Notes under the pieces: model-generated
Told to the model about the DNA's origin: nothing
Seen by the model: only the letters and a program-made list of their open reading frames with translations
Database searches by the model: none
Shown: positions 41,721-51,010 of the stretch, one piece after another
How positions within the stretch are numbered: the stretch's first letter is position 1
Layout of the letters: every line of letters begins with the position of its first letter
Made by a program: the position numbers and the translations under genes
Assembly (NCBI GenBank): GCA_049609065.1
Contig: JBMYYE010000002.1
Location: forward strand, 1 to 55,137
DNA: 55,137 bases
Direction of reading: 5' to 3'
From: JBMYYE01 sp049609065
GTDB lineage: Bacteria > Pseudomonadota > Alphaproteobacteria > Rhodobacterales > Rhodobacteraceae

Positions 41721-42542
41721 TCAGCCGCGCACAACCCACCACTTGGGATGCGCCATACGTAATGTAATCACCGCATGATCCGCATCCTGAACCGTTTCAT
41801 AAATGCCAAAGCAGGTCGCACCGGACCCTGACATGCGCGCCAAAACATTACCTTTGGTTTCTGACAGCGCCAAAATGGCATCCGCAATTGCAGGGCAAAT
41901 TGAAATCGCCGCCTCTTGCATATCATTGCGTTGCGCTTTCAACCACGTGACAAAACCCAAGAAATCCGCATCCTCAGGCATCAAAGACATAGGCGGGTTA
42001 TTCACCGATGTCAGCGCGCCAAACACATCGCGCGTCGATACGGCATCGCCTGTGTTCACCAACACCATGTGAAATTCAGGGACCGTAGGCAAAGGTGTAA
42101 GATCCCCGCCGATGCCTTGCATTCGCATTGGCGTAGACGCCAAACAGACAGGGATGTCCGCCCCAAGCGCCAAAACGTCATCCGCAGCGGGCAAAGGGAT
42201 GTTCTGCGCCTGCGCCAAAGCCCGCAATGTCGCTGCCGCATCCGCCGATCCGCCACCGATACCAGACGCCGCCGGTAGGTTTTTTTCCAGATGAATGGAT
42301 GTCGGCGTTGCCCCCATAAGGCTCGCTGCTTTGAGAACCAAGTTGCGGCCATCCGTTGGAACAGCTTTCACCATTTTTCCTGTCACGCTCAATGACATAT
42401 CTTTCGATGGGGACAGGGAAATTACATCAAAAGCTTGATCCGAAAATACCACCAAACTGTCCAAAAGGTGATAGCCAGCGGCGTCTTTCCCCGTCACATG
42501 AAGCGTCAAATTTATTTTTGCGCGCGCTTTTTCCGATGTCAT
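41721..42542 (-). CDS. ispE: 4-diphosphocytidyl-2-C-methyl-D-erythritol kinase
   Basis: A 273-residue GHMP kinase of the MEP isoprenoid pathway. The ATP loop PAASGIGGGSADAAA (90-104) and N-terminal AKINLTLHVTG are characteristic; the C-terminal VLARMSGSGATCFG is the third GHMP motif. It follows the TPR gene by 3 bases and faces ispB, placing two isoprenoid genes back to back at their stops. Confidence 0.95.
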   Translation of the reverse strand: MTSEKARAKINLTLHVTGKDAAGYHLLDSLVVFSDQAFDVISLSPSKDMSLSVTGKMVKAVPTDGRNLVLKAASLMGATPTSIHLEKNLPAASGIGGGSADAAATLRALAQAQNIPLPAADDVLALGADIPVCLASTPMRMQGIGGDLTPLPTVPEFHMVLVNTGDAVSTRDVFGALTSVNNPPMSLMPEDADFLGFVTWLKAQRNDMQEAAISICPAIADAILALSETKGNVLARMSGSGATCFGIYETVQDADHAVITLRMAHPKWWVVRG

Positions 42543-42545
42543 ATT

Positions 42546-44234
42546 TTATTCACGGCTGGCTGCAAGAGGAGCTGCGCCTTCTTCTGCAAGCACCGTATCA
42601 AGCCCAGCATCAAGCTTCTGGCTGATGCGTGTTTCATCCTTTTCGATGGGATCAAATGACAATGCACGACGCCACTGAAATCTGGCTTCGCGCTTGCGGC
42701 CCACCGCCCAATACGCGTCCCCAAGGTGATCATTCACCACCGGATCGGTCGCCATCAAAACCACAGCCGCCTCAAGATGCACGACGGCTTGATCGTAATT
42801 TCCGATCAAGAAATGCGCCCAACCGAGGGAATCGGTGATTGCTCCGCTGCCAGGACTTTCCTTCGCGGCTTTCTCAATCATCTCCATTGCTGTATCGAGG
42901 TTTTCATTGCGCTCCAGATATGAATACCCAAGATAATTTAAGGCGGAAGGTTCGTCAGGGGACAATTCCAAAACCTTAAGGAAATCTTCTTCTGCACGCG
43001 GCCAGATGCCTTCGGAGTGAAGCGCGGTGGCACGCGTATAAAACAATCTCCAGTGATGCGGTTCAACGCTCTCTAATTTCGAAATTGCCGTGTCATATGA
43101 GAGAATGGCATCCCCCGCCTGCCCTGCGGCATGATACGCCTCGCCCAGCGCCCAATGGGTGCTAAATCGCATCGGCTGAACGCGTGCGACGTCTTGAAGA
43201 ATTGTGATCGCTTTCTCATAATCCTCCAGACGACGATAAATGTTTGCGCGGGCCATTTCCGCAACGGCATGCGAAGAATTATCTGGCGCTATGCGGGCAT
43301 AAAGTGCCGCCGCGGTTTTGTATTGCTCCATGACTTCAAAGATACTCCCCACAAGGAGTATTGCTTCGCTGTTTTGTGGATTCAAATAAATCGCAATACG
43401 GCCATAAAGAAGTGCCGCAATCAGCCCGCCTTCGTCATTTAGAAGACGTGAAAACGAATAGAATGCTTCTGCAAAGCCTTCTTCTGGTGAGGAAATCACG
43501 TCAAACGGGATGGCTTCACCCGCGACAAGTTTGGCGTAGATTTCAGAAAATTCGCTTCCTTTTCCAACACCATAGCGTTCGGTAAGCGCCTTTTTAGCAT
43601 CCTCAAATCGGCCCAGCTGTGATAGGATTTGCACATAGGCGAACATCCCATTTCGCGTCACCAAAAAAGCACGGCCCACATCCGAATCCATGGCCTTTGC
43701 CGCGGATTTGAAATCCCCGATAAGCGCGTGATAGAGGGCCTGATTATAGGCCCCAAGCAACTCAAGATCCTTATTGCTGCGCGCTTTTTTGAACCATTTG
43801 GCCGCGGCTTTTTCTTCGCCTTCGGAATGTGCAATCCAACCAAGCACAAGTTGATCCAAGACCGCGTCAATGCCCTTTTCGTCTTTGATCCGCGTTTTTA
43901 CCTCATCAAATTTTTCGGTTTTGAGCATATTTGCAAAAATTGCCATGCGCGCCGCAAGCGACGTTTCCCCCAAGGATTCGCGGCGAAAGGCGATTTGATT
44001 GGCAGACATGATTTCACCTGTACCAATAAATGCCAGGATTGTTTGATCCATCAAGGTCGCATTTTTAGGGGCACGTACCAACGCTTTCGCATAACGGTGG
44101 GAGGCTTCGGAATAATCCCCCGTGCGGATTGCTGCGCGACCAGACAGGTAAGACCCTGCTAGGCCCATTTCCGCATGTGCCATGCCAGATGGGATCATCA
44201 ATGCGATCAATGCTGCTATTCGTAGTCCTGCCAT
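42546..44234 (-). CDS. Exported tetratricopeptide-repeat protein
   Basis: A 562-residue protein with a signal peptide (about 1-21, cut after AHA) and about eight helical TPR-like repeats, clearest from about residue 335 to 540 (for example LNYLGYSYLERNENLDTAMEM and DSLGWAHFLIGNYDQAVVHL). Periplasmic or outer-membrane scaffold is likely. The partner is unknown; its neighbour is ispE, 3 bases downstream, an arrangement seen in other Rhodobacterales. Confidence 0.85.
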   Translation of the reverse strand: MAGLRIAALIALMIPSGMAHAEMGLAGSYLSGRAAIRTGDYSEASHRYAKALVRAPKNATLMDQTILAFIGTGEIMSANQIAFRRESLGETSLAARMAIFANMLKTEKFDEVKTRIKDEKGIDAVLDQLVLGWIAHSEGEEKAAAKWFKKARSNKDLELLGAYNQALYHALIGDFKSAAKAMDSDVGRAFLVTRNGMFAYVQILSQLGRFEDAKKALTERYGVGKGSEFSEIYAKLVAGEAIPFDVISSPEEGFAEAFYSFSRLLNDEGGLIAALLYGRIAIYLNPQNSEAILLVGSIFEVMEQYKTAAALYARIAPDNSSHAVAEMARANIYRRLEDYEKAITILQDVARVQPMRFSTHWALGEAYHAAGQAGDAILSYDTAISKLESVEPHHWRLFYTRATALHSEGIWPRAEEDFLKVLELSPDEPSALNYLGYSYLERNENLDTAMEMIEKAAKESPGSGAITDSLGWAHFLIGNYDQAVVHLEAAVVLMATDPVVNDHLGDAYWAVGRKREARFQWRRALSFDPIEKDETRISQKLDAGLDTVLAEEGAAPLAASRE

Positions 44235-44295
44235 GGCTCTGCCTTCTTTGCTTTCGCTTAAGATAACACTCAGATCGGGTTACGCAATGGACATT

Positions 44296-44324
44296 AAAAA
44301 AGGGCCCCTAAAAAGGCCCTTTTT
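44296..44324 (-). terminator. Terminator between ETF-QO and the TPR gene
   Basis: AAAAAGGGCC pairs with GGCCCTTTTT around an 8-base loop. On the minus strand it lies about 35 bases after the ETF-QO stop and ends in a T run, so it terminates that transcript; the TPR gene then has its own promoter between 44235 and 44295. Confidence 0.8.
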
Positions 44325-44357
44325 CGCGAAAATTTTACCAAAGTAAGTTTTAGGTCA

Positions 44358-46010
44358 CTACATATTTGGATAGTTTGGTCCGTCGCCGCCTTGTGGTGTG
44401 ACCCATGTGATATTTTGGCTCGGGTCCTTAATATCGCATGTTTTACAATGCACGCAGTTTTGGAAATTGACGATAAAGCGTGGATCTTGGCCTTCTTCTT
44501 CGACGATTTCGTACACACCTGCGGGGCAATAGCGCTGTGCAGGTTCTGCGTATTTCGCAAGGTTCACGGATACAGGAATGTTTGGATCCGTTAGGCGAAG
44601 ATGCGCCGGCTGGCTTTCTTCATGGTTGGTCATAGAGAAGCTCACATTCGTCAAGCGATCGAAACTGATTTTTCCGTCAGGTTTTGGATAGTCAATTTCT
44701 TTGTGCTTGGACGCTTCTTCCGTAGCTTGCGCGTCGTTTTTACCGTGCTTCCATGTCCCAAGCGGGTTCCAGCCCGTGAGGTTTGCGACCCACATATCAA
44801 AGCCACCAAGAACCAAGGACGCTACGAGGCCCATTTTGGACCAAATCGGTTTCACGTTACGCACACGTTTCAAATCTTTGGCAATCGGGCCAGAACGCAA
44901 TGCCTCATCATACGCGGAAAGCTCATCGCCTGAGCGCCCCTCTTTGATCGCGGCAACTGCGGCTTCTGCCGCATGCATGCCAGAAAGCATCGCGTTATGA
45001 TTGCCCTTAATGCGCGGCACATTCACGAGGCCCGCAGAACACCCCAAAAGTGCGCCACCCGGGAAACAGGTTTTTGGCACAGACTGCCAGCCACCTTCGG
45101 AAATCGCACGTGCACCATAGGCCACACGTTTGCCGCCTTTAAGCAGCTCTTCGATCATCGGGTGATGCTTGAAGCGTTGGAATTCCATGTAAGGGAACAG
45201 ATGCGGGTTTTTGTAGTTCAAGTGTACAACGAAGCCCACGTAAACTTGATTATTTTCGAGATGATAGACAAAAGATCCGCCGCCCGCATTTGAACCCAAA
45301 GGCCAGCCCATTGTGTGGGTTACGGTGCCTTCTTTGTGTTTTGCTGGATCAATTTCCCAGATTTCTTTCATGCCAACGCCAAATTTCGCGACGTCAGAAT
45401 TGGCATCTAGGTCATATTTCGCGATCACTTCTTTTGACAACGACCCACGTACACCTTCGGACAAGAAAACGTATTTGCCGTGCAATTCCATACCAGGTTC
45501 GGTGTTTTCACCAATGGACCCATCTTCTTCGAGACCAAAGACCCCGGCGATCACGCCTTTCACTTCACCGTTTTCACCGTAAACAAGGTCAGAACACGCC
45601 ATGCCTGGGAAAATCTCTACGCCCATGCCTTCGGCTTGTTCCGCCATCCAGCGGCACACATTACCCATGGATACGATATAATTCCCGTGATTGTTCATCA
45701 AAGGTGGCATCGGGAAATTCGGGATGCGCATTTGACCTGCGGCGCCCAAGATATAGAAGTTGTCTTTCTTCACCTTGGTTTTGATCGGCGCGCCTTTTTC
45801 TTTCCAGTCTGGCATCAATTTGTCCAAACCGCATGTATCAAGCACCGCCCCAGAAAGGATATGCGCCCCAACCTCAGAGCCCTTTTCAAGCACAACAACC
45901 GTCATGTCTGGATCGATTTGTTTCAGCCGGATCGCCGCAGAGAGGCCCGCTGGCCCCGCCCCAACAATCACAACATCATATTCCATGGATTCGCGTTCAA
46001 TTTCAGACAT
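44358..46010 (-). CDS. Electron transfer flavoprotein-ubiquinone oxidoreductase
   Basis: A 550-residue membrane-bound FAD/4Fe-4S enzyme that passes electrons from fatty-acid and amine dehydrogenases (via ETF) to ubiquinone. FAD motif VVIVGAGPAGLSAA at 13-26; the C-terminal ferredoxin-like part has CPAGVYE and CVHCKTCDIKDP with the cluster cysteines. I start at the ATG at 46010, with GAGGA upstream; an extension to 46088 lacks support. Its substrates in this cell may include the acyl-CoA dehydrogenase at the window end. Confidence 0.95.
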   Translation of the reverse strand: MSEIERESMEYDVVIVGAGPAGLSAAIRLKQIDPDMTVVVLEKGSEVGAHILSGAVLDTCGLDKLMPDWKEKGAPIKTKVKKDNFYILGAAGQMRIPNFPMPPLMNNHGNYIVSMGNVCRWMAEQAEGMGVEIFPGMACSDLVYGENGEVKGVIAGVFGLEEDGSIGENTEPGMELHGKYVFLSEGVRGSLSKEVIAKYDLDANSDVAKFGVGMKEIWEIDPAKHKEGTVTHTMGWPLGSNAGGGSFVYHLENNQVYVGFVVHLNYKNPHLFPYMEFQRFKHHPMIEELLKGGKRVAYGARAISEGGWQSVPKTCFPGGALLGCSAGLVNVPRIKGNHNAMLSGMHAAEAAVAAIKEGRSGDELSAYDEALRSGPIAKDLKRVRNVKPIWSKMGLVASLVLGGFDMWVANLTGWNPLGTWKHGKNDAQATEEASKHKEIDYPKPDGKISFDRLTNVSFSMTNHEESQPAHLRLTDPNIPVSVNLAKYAEPAQRYCPAGVYEIVEEEGQDPRFIVNFQNCVHCKTCDIKDPSQNITWVTPQGGDGPNYPNM

Positions 46011-46181
46011 GGTCTTCCTCTTATACTGGCGCAACGGTTTGCTATATAGATTTGGCTTATCGTTATTGATTTCCCCCAAAGGGGTCAATGTGTACGCGAC
46101 GTTTTGTTGCGCATAAGCGTTATTTAAGGAAATATTTACACCCCAAACCTTTCGCTTTTATTTCAAAGCCCCGCATTTACC

Positions 46182-46211
46182 TTGACACTCGCCCCCTTTG
46201 GCGCGTTAAGA
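46182..46211 (+). promoter_or_regulatory. Possible greA promoter
   Basis: A consensus -35 TTGACA (46182-46187) with a weak -10 TTAAGA 18 bases later (46206-46211), about 37 bases before the greA ATG. The 238-base region between ETF-QO and greA holds nothing else recognisable. Confidence 0.35.
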
Positions 46212-46247
46212 ACGCTTTAACGCTAAAAACAAGCAAACAGGTTCCTT

Positions 46248-46718
46248 ATGGAAAAAATCCCTTTGACCCAATCAGGCTTTGATGCCCTTGATGCCGAATT
46301 AAAAAACCTCAAATCCGTTGAGCGCCCCGCTGTGATCAAAGCCATCGCAGAAGCCCGCGAACACGGCGATTTGTCGGAAAACGCCGAATATCACGCCGCG
46401 CGCGAAAAGCAGAGCTTCGTCGAAGGCCGCGTAAAAGAGCTCGAGGCGATCATTTCATTGGCGGATGTGATTGACCCCAAAACGCTCTCAGGTGCCGTGA
46501 AGTTTTCGGCGACCGTTACCGTTGTTGACGAAGACACTGACGAAGAAAAAACATTTCAAATCGTTGGCGAACCCGAAGCAAACATCGATCGTGGTCTTCT
46601 CAATATCAAATCCCCAATCGCACGTGCGTTGATCGGTAAAGAGGTTGGTGATAGCGTAGAAGTGCGCACCCCTGGTGGTGAAAAAGGTTACGAAATCCTC
46701 ACGATCGACTACATCTAG
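46248..46718 (+). CDS. greA: Transcription elongation factor GreA
   Basis: A 156-residue GreA: N-terminal coiled coil with the acidic tip (ARE-HGDLSENAEYHAAREKQ, about 40-60) and C-terminal FKBP-like domain (GRVKELE to GEKGYEILTIDYI). GreA stimulates RNA cleavage in stalled RNA polymerase. The unknown membrane protein follows by 11 bases. Confidence 0.96.
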   Translation: MEKIPLTQSGFDALDAELKNLKSVERPAVIKAIAEAREHGDLSENAEYHAAREKQSFVEGRVKELEAIISLADVIDPKTLSGAVKFSATVTVVDEDTDEEKTFQIVGEPEANIDRGLLNIKSPIARALIGKEVGDSVEVRTPGGEKGYEILTIDYI

Positions 46719-46729
46719 GCAGACCCAAT

Positions 46730-47698
46730 ATGGCACAATCAAAGAAATTCGACTTCCGCGCTCTTCTCGCGCGTTTTGATATTATTGCGATTGTGTTAAC
46801 CATCCTATGGGTCGGTGGCGCAATTTTATTCCTGTTTGCAACGCCCTCAAGCGAAGTATCAGAAAATGATCCGCTGGCTTTTGCCATGACAATGATTGCG
46901 CTCTTCATGCCGCTGACAATGATCTGGATGGCCACCATTGCTGCGCGCTCCTCCAAGGGTCTTCGCGATGAAACGCAAAAGCTCGAGCAAACGGTCGATG
47001 CGATGCGCCGCAAGTTGATTGAGCAACATACAGGCCCCCAAAATACACCGCAGCCTGCGGTGGAAAAGAAGCTCGATGAAATCGTTGCCTTTCAAAAGCA
47101 AACCGAAAGCGCCATCGCAACCTTCACCACAAATCGTATTCCACGCCGTGTATTAAGTGAAGAAATCGAAGAAGACGAAAATCAACGCGCGCTTGCCTTG
47201 GGTGTGGCCCAAGAGGACCTCAATGAGCGGCTCACGCCGGCTGATTTCATTCGTGCGCTCAATTTCCCTGACAACGCAGAAGACAACGAAGGGTTTGAAG
47301 CCCTTCGGAAGGCTCTCAAAGATCACCGCACAGCGAAACTTGTCCATGCGTCCCAATCGGTTTTGACGCTTCTGTCCCAAGACGGCATTTACATGGACGA
47401 CCTGCGCCCTGATCGCGCGCGACCTGAAATTTGGCGCAAGTTTGCCCAAGGCGCACGCGGCCGGTCGGTGGCAGCCCTTGCTGGTATTCGCGATCGGTCT
47501 TGCATTGTTCTCACAGGGGGACGCATGCGCCAAGACGCGGAATTTCGCAATGCCGTGCATATTTTCATGCGCGAATTTGACAATGCGTTTAACCATTTTG
47601 AGCAAATCGCATCTGACGCAGAAATCGCCGATTTCTCAGGGACACGTACGGCCTATGCCTTCATGCTCTTGGGACGCATCACCCGCGTCTTTGACTAA
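46730..47698 (+). CDS. Unknown two-helix membrane protein downstream of greA
   Basis: A 322-residue protein I do not recognise. Two hydrophobic helices (about 18-37 and 49-71) are followed by a coiled coil (about 75-130) and a soluble C-terminal domain (about 160-322) with conserved-looking SVLTLLSQDGIYMDDLRPDRA and a final LLGRITRVFD. It lies 11 bases after greA. The layout, membrane anchor plus coiled coil, suggests a structural or regulatory role in the envelope, but this is speculation. Its stop abuts the convergent mobB-moeA. Confidence 0.7.
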   Translation: MAQSKKFDFRALLARFDIIAIVLTILWVGGAILFLFATPSSEVSENDPLAFAMTMIALFMPLTMIWMATIAARSSKGLRDETQKLEQTVDAMRRKLIEQHTGPQNTPQPAVEKKLDEIVAFQKQTESAIATFTTNRIPRRVLSEEIEEDENQRALALGVAQEDLNERLTPADFIRALNFPDNAEDNEGFEALRKALKDHRTAKLVHASQSVLTLLSQDGIYMDDLRPDRARPEIWRKFAQGARGRSVAALAGIRDRSCIVLTGGRMRQDAEFRNAVHIFMREFDNAFNHFEQIASDAEIADFSGTRTAYAFMLLGRITRVFD

Positions 47699-49462
47699 TT
47701 ACAGCCCAAATGAGCCGTAAGGAATAAAACGCACGAGCGTGCCTTCTTCTATGGTCACCCCATGATGGGGAAGCTCGACCAACCCGCCGGCCCATGACAA
47801 TCCTGACACACGACCCGATCCTTCGGAATGGAACGTTTCTACCCGCCCATCCGCAGTCATGCGCGCCCGAAGATATTCGCTCCGGCCCTCTTTTTTCTTC
47901 TTTGAAAATGCTGCGGGCACCATGAAGCCTTGTGGGGCCATGGCTGATCCACCCCCCATTTGCGCAACCGCAGGGCGGGCAAAAACAAGCGCACAAACCA
48001 TCGCTGCCACAGGATTTCCAGGAAACCCGAAAAGCGGCACGCCATCCCATATCCCCATGGCCATTGGTCGCCCGGGCTTAAGGGCCACACGCCACTGGGT
48101 CATCGCGCCCTCTTCATTCAAAAGTGCCGATAGATGATCTTCTTTGCCTTCAGATGCACCACCTGATGTGAAAATCACATCCACTGTTTTTGCCGCAGTC
48201 GTGAGCGCAGATTTTAGGGCCTCACGGTCATCTTCCACATGACCCAGATCCACGGGTACCGCCCCCCAACGCGCCAGCATCGACAACAACATCGGACGAT
48301 TGGCATCATAAGTGCACGCACGATCCGTGGCCGTTCCCGCATCTACAATTTCGCTCCCTGTCGATAAAACGCCAATTCGAAGCGGTTCAAACACTTGGAT
48401 TTCGGTCACGCCAACAGCTGCCATCATCGCGATCTCAAGCGGTCGGATCACCGTGCCAGCGGTCACAGCAACCTGTCCTCTTTTGAGGTCTTCACCTGCC
48501 GCACGCACATTTGCGCCCACCTTTGGCCGTCCCTCCATCAAAAGGAAATCACCCTCCACATCGACGTCTTCTTGCATCACCACCGTGTCCACACCCGCAG
48601 GCACAAGCGCACCCGTGAGAATGCGAATGGCCGTGCCTTTGGGAACACTGCCTTCAAATGGATGGCCTGCCGCGGCCACGTCCGTCATCAACGGCAAACG
48701 TGACGTGTCGTCCGTGATTGCGTTAAAGGCGAACCCAAATCCATCCACGGCGGAATTGGCCGCAGGCGGGTTATCCCGCAGGGCAATCGCATCTTGTGCC
48801 AAAGTCAGACCAAGCGCATCATTCGCACGCTTTTCCGATACGGCCGCGACCTTTGGCATTGTTTCTTTGAGCCGGGCTAGCGCATCTTCGACGGGGATCC
48901 AGTTCACGCCTTCAGGCAGCGCAAAGCAATCATTTCTGAGCCCCTTGCCCTTGGGCCTATCCGTTTTCATCAGGCCCATTTTTTTCAAAATGAAATCCGC
49001 GATTTCTTTGGTGTTGTCTAAATCAAAGCGCAAACCATCATGCTGCGCGAGTGGCGCATCAGATGCGACCGCCACAATGGTCGGATCATTGGCCGCGATG
49101 AGGCCCTGACTTGTTTCTTGGCGATGCGCCTCAATCTTAGGGTGGCGTTCTTTTTTGAACCCTTCCACCAAAATCAAATCAACCGGCATCATCCGCCCCA
49201 GATGTTCTTCAAGCGTCGCGTCCGCCGCACCGCGCAATTCATGCATCAGCGCCCAACGTGATGTTGAAGATAAAACAACCTCAGTTGCGCCGGCGACGCG
49301 GTGGCGATGGCTGTCTTTTCCAGGGTGATCCACATCCACGCTATGATGGGCATTTTTCACAGTGGATACGGAAAACCCACGAGACGTGATTTCCGACACC
49401 AAGCGTTCCATCAATCCGGTTTTTCCTGAATTTTTCCATCCCGTTACGCCAAATACGTTCAT
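47699..49462 (-). CDS. Bifunctional MobB-MoeA molybdenum cofactor protein
   Basis: A 587-residue fusion. Residues 1 to about 165 are MobB, a GTP-binding adaptor for MGD formation (P-loop GWKNSGKTG at 8-16, then KNAHHSVDVD and LILVEGFKKERHPKIE). Residues about 180-587 are MoeA, which inserts molybdenum into adenylylated molybdopterin (PPAANSAVDGFGF, GALVPAGVDTVVMQED, FPGNPVAAMV). The fusion ties metal insertion to nucleotide attachment. Its ATG overlaps the mobA stop by 4 bases. Confidence 0.92.
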   Translation of the reverse strand: MNVFGVTGWKNSGKTGLMERLVSEITSRGFSVSTVKNAHHSVDVDHPGKDSHRHRVAGATEVVLSSTSRWALMHELRGAADATLEEHLGRMMPVDLILVEGFKKERHPKIEAHRQETSQGLIAANDPTIVAVASDAPLAQHDGLRFDLDNTKEIADFILKKMGLMKTDRPKGKGLRNDCFALPEGVNWIPVEDALARLKETMPKVAAVSEKRANDALGLTLAQDAIALRDNPPAANSAVDGFGFAFNAITDDTSRLPLMTDVAAAGHPFEGSVPKGTAIRILTGALVPAGVDTVVMQEDVDVEGDFLLMEGRPKVGANVRAAGEDLKRGQVAVTAGTVIRPLEIAMMAAVGVTEIQVFEPLRIGVLSTGSEIVDAGTATDRACTYDANRPMLLSMLARWGAVPVDLGHVEDDREALKSALTTAAKTVDVIFTSGGASEGKEDHLSALLNEEGAMTQWRVALKPGRPMAMGIWDGVPLFGFPGNPVAAMVCALVFARPAVAQMGGGSAMAPQGFMVPAAFSKKKKEGRSEYLRARMTADGRVETFHSEGSGRVSGLSWAGGLVELPHHGVTIEEGTLVRFIPYGSFGL

Positions 49463-50070
49463 GCTTCGATCCTCTGCCGTGCCAATAATAGGTCATCTGG
49501 CGTATTAATATTAAAAAACGGATCCGCATTTTCATGTGAGAAAATGACCTCTTGTCCGCCATGTTGATCCGTCCAGAGCACAACCTTACGCAACCCATCC
49601 AAAAGCGCCGACCGAAGATCATTTCGCAACGCAACCGACCAGAGTCCAAACGTCGGATGGCGATACATACGCGCGCCCTCTTGGGTTGCAGCAAGGACAA
49701 TTGACGCGCCTGTATCTTGGGCTTTACGTTCAAGCTCGGACACCAAATTCAACGGGAAAAATGGCGTATCCGCGGCCACTGTCACGATGTGATCGGCCCC
49801 TTTTTCTGCTGCCCAATCCAACCCAGCAAGCACCCCCGCCAAAGGCCCTACAAATCCATCAATGGAATCAGGAAGAACAGGCAAATCATGTTCCGAAAAC
49901 CGCGCCGCATCGCCATTTGCGTTGATCGCAAGGCCCGAGGTTTGTGGCGCAATCCGCGCTACCACATGCCCCAGAACTGTCTGCGATCCGAGCGGCAAAA
50001 GCGATTTATCGCCGCCACCCATTCGTGACGACAATCCCCCTGCCAAAATCACACCCAATGGACGCGTCAT
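49459..50070 (-). CDS. mobA: Molybdenum cofactor guanylyltransferase MobA
   Basis: A 203-residue nucleotidyltransferase that makes molybdopterin guanine dinucleotide. The motif VILAGGLSSRMGGGDKSLLPLG begins at residue 8; the middle has VAADTPFFP and the end NINTPDDL. Overlaps fdhD and mobB-moeA by 4 bases each, so the three form one operon serving MGD-dependent enzymes such as formate dehydrogenase, which is not in the window. Confidence 0.93.
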   Translation of the reverse strand: MTRPLGVILAGGLSSRMGGGDKSLLPLGSQTVLGHVVARIAPQTSGLAINANGDAARFSEHDLPVLPDSIDGFVGPLAGVLAGLDWAAEKGADHIVTVAADTPFFPLNLVSELERKAQDTGASIVLAATQEGARMYRHPTFGLWSVALRNDLRSALLDGLRKVVLWTDQHGGQEVIFSHENADPFFNINTPDDLLLARQRIEA

Positions 50071-50951
50071 TGCTTTGCTCCTTTTCGGCGCAGCTTTGCA
50101 TCTTCTTTTGGGGCATGTGTAGGATCTATATCAAATGTGAGCCGCTTATGCCCCGACACGCATTGGAACCGTTGACCCCGCAATCGCCCAATGAGGGTGA
50201 GACCATATTTTTCAGCAATTTCAACGCCCCATGCCGTAAAACCAGACCGAGAAATCAACACAGGGATTTCCATTTGAATGGTTTTGATCACCATCTCGCT
50301 TGTCAGTCGACCGGTGGTATAGAGAATTTTATCACGCCCAGTTTGCCCTTCGGAAAAAAGCCACCCCGCGATTTTATCCACGGCATTGTGGCGACCGACA
50401 TCTTCCATATAAACGAGCGGCTGATCCTCTTGGCACAAAACCGTTCCGTGAATCGCCCCCGTTGTGAGGTAGAGGCTCGGCATTTGGTTGATCGCCTTAG
50501 AAAGCGTATAGATCCACGATGTTTTAACCAAGACTTCGGGCAGATGGATATCATCCAACCCATCCATTACATCGCCAAAAACCGTGCCCACCGCACAGCC
50601 AGAGGTGCGCGTACGTCGTTTGAGCTTTTCTTCATAATTTGTCGCACGCTCCGTGCGTACGATCACCGCCTCGGTTTCTTCATCAAAAACCACAGCCGTC
50701 ACGACTTCATCCGCGCGCAGCATGCGTTGGTTGCGCAAAAACCCAAGCGCCAGATATTCAGGATAATCCCCAATGGTCATGGCCGTGACGATTTCTTGTG
50801 AATTCAGATAAATCGTAAGCGGCACTTCGGTGATGACCGACAGGTCCTCAACCACGCCAAATTCGTTCACCGCCTGCACGGGTTTGCTTAGGCGGGCATT
50901 TGATGGATCTGGTCCAATCAACAGATTGTTTTTGACTTTGTCCGACGCCAA
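50067..50951 (-). CDS. fdhD: FdhD formate dehydrogenase accessory sulfurtransferase
   Basis: A 294-residue FdhD. It transfers sulfur from a cysteine desulfurase to the molybdenum centre of formate dehydrogenase and binds MGD. Visible blocks are LTIYLNSQEIVTAMTIGDYPEYLALGF, TTGAIHGT and VYMEDVGRHNAVDKI. Where E. coli FdhD has a two-cysteine C-x2-C loop, this one reads SGCAVG with a single cysteine (119). The start is TTG at 50951, with AAGGA upstream. First gene of fdhD-mobA-mobB/moeA. Confidence 0.92.
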   Translation of the reverse strand: MASDKVKNNLLIGPDPSNARLSKPVQAVNEFGVVEDLSVITEVPLTIYLNSQEIVTAMTIGDYPEYLALGFLRNQRMLRADEVVTAVVFDEETEAVIVRTERATNYEEKLKRRTRTSGCAVGTVFGDVMDGLDDIHLPEVLVKTSWIYTLSKAINQMPSLYLTTGAIHGTVLCQEDQPLVYMEDVGRHNAVDKIAGWLFSEGQTGRDKILYTTGRLTSEMVIKTIQMEIPVLISRSGFTAWGVEIAEKYGLTLIGRLRGQRFQCVSGHKRLTFDIDPTHAPKEDAKLRRKGAKQ

Positions 50952-51010
50952 TTGACATTCCTTTTTTTAGGACTAAGGCTTTGGGTCTTGAACAATCATA
51001 GGCCCAAGAT

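Noticed and set aside
43629..44162. 177-residue plus-strand frame inside the TPR gene
   Set aside because: Shadow of the TPR protein, with no ribosome site or recognisable domain.
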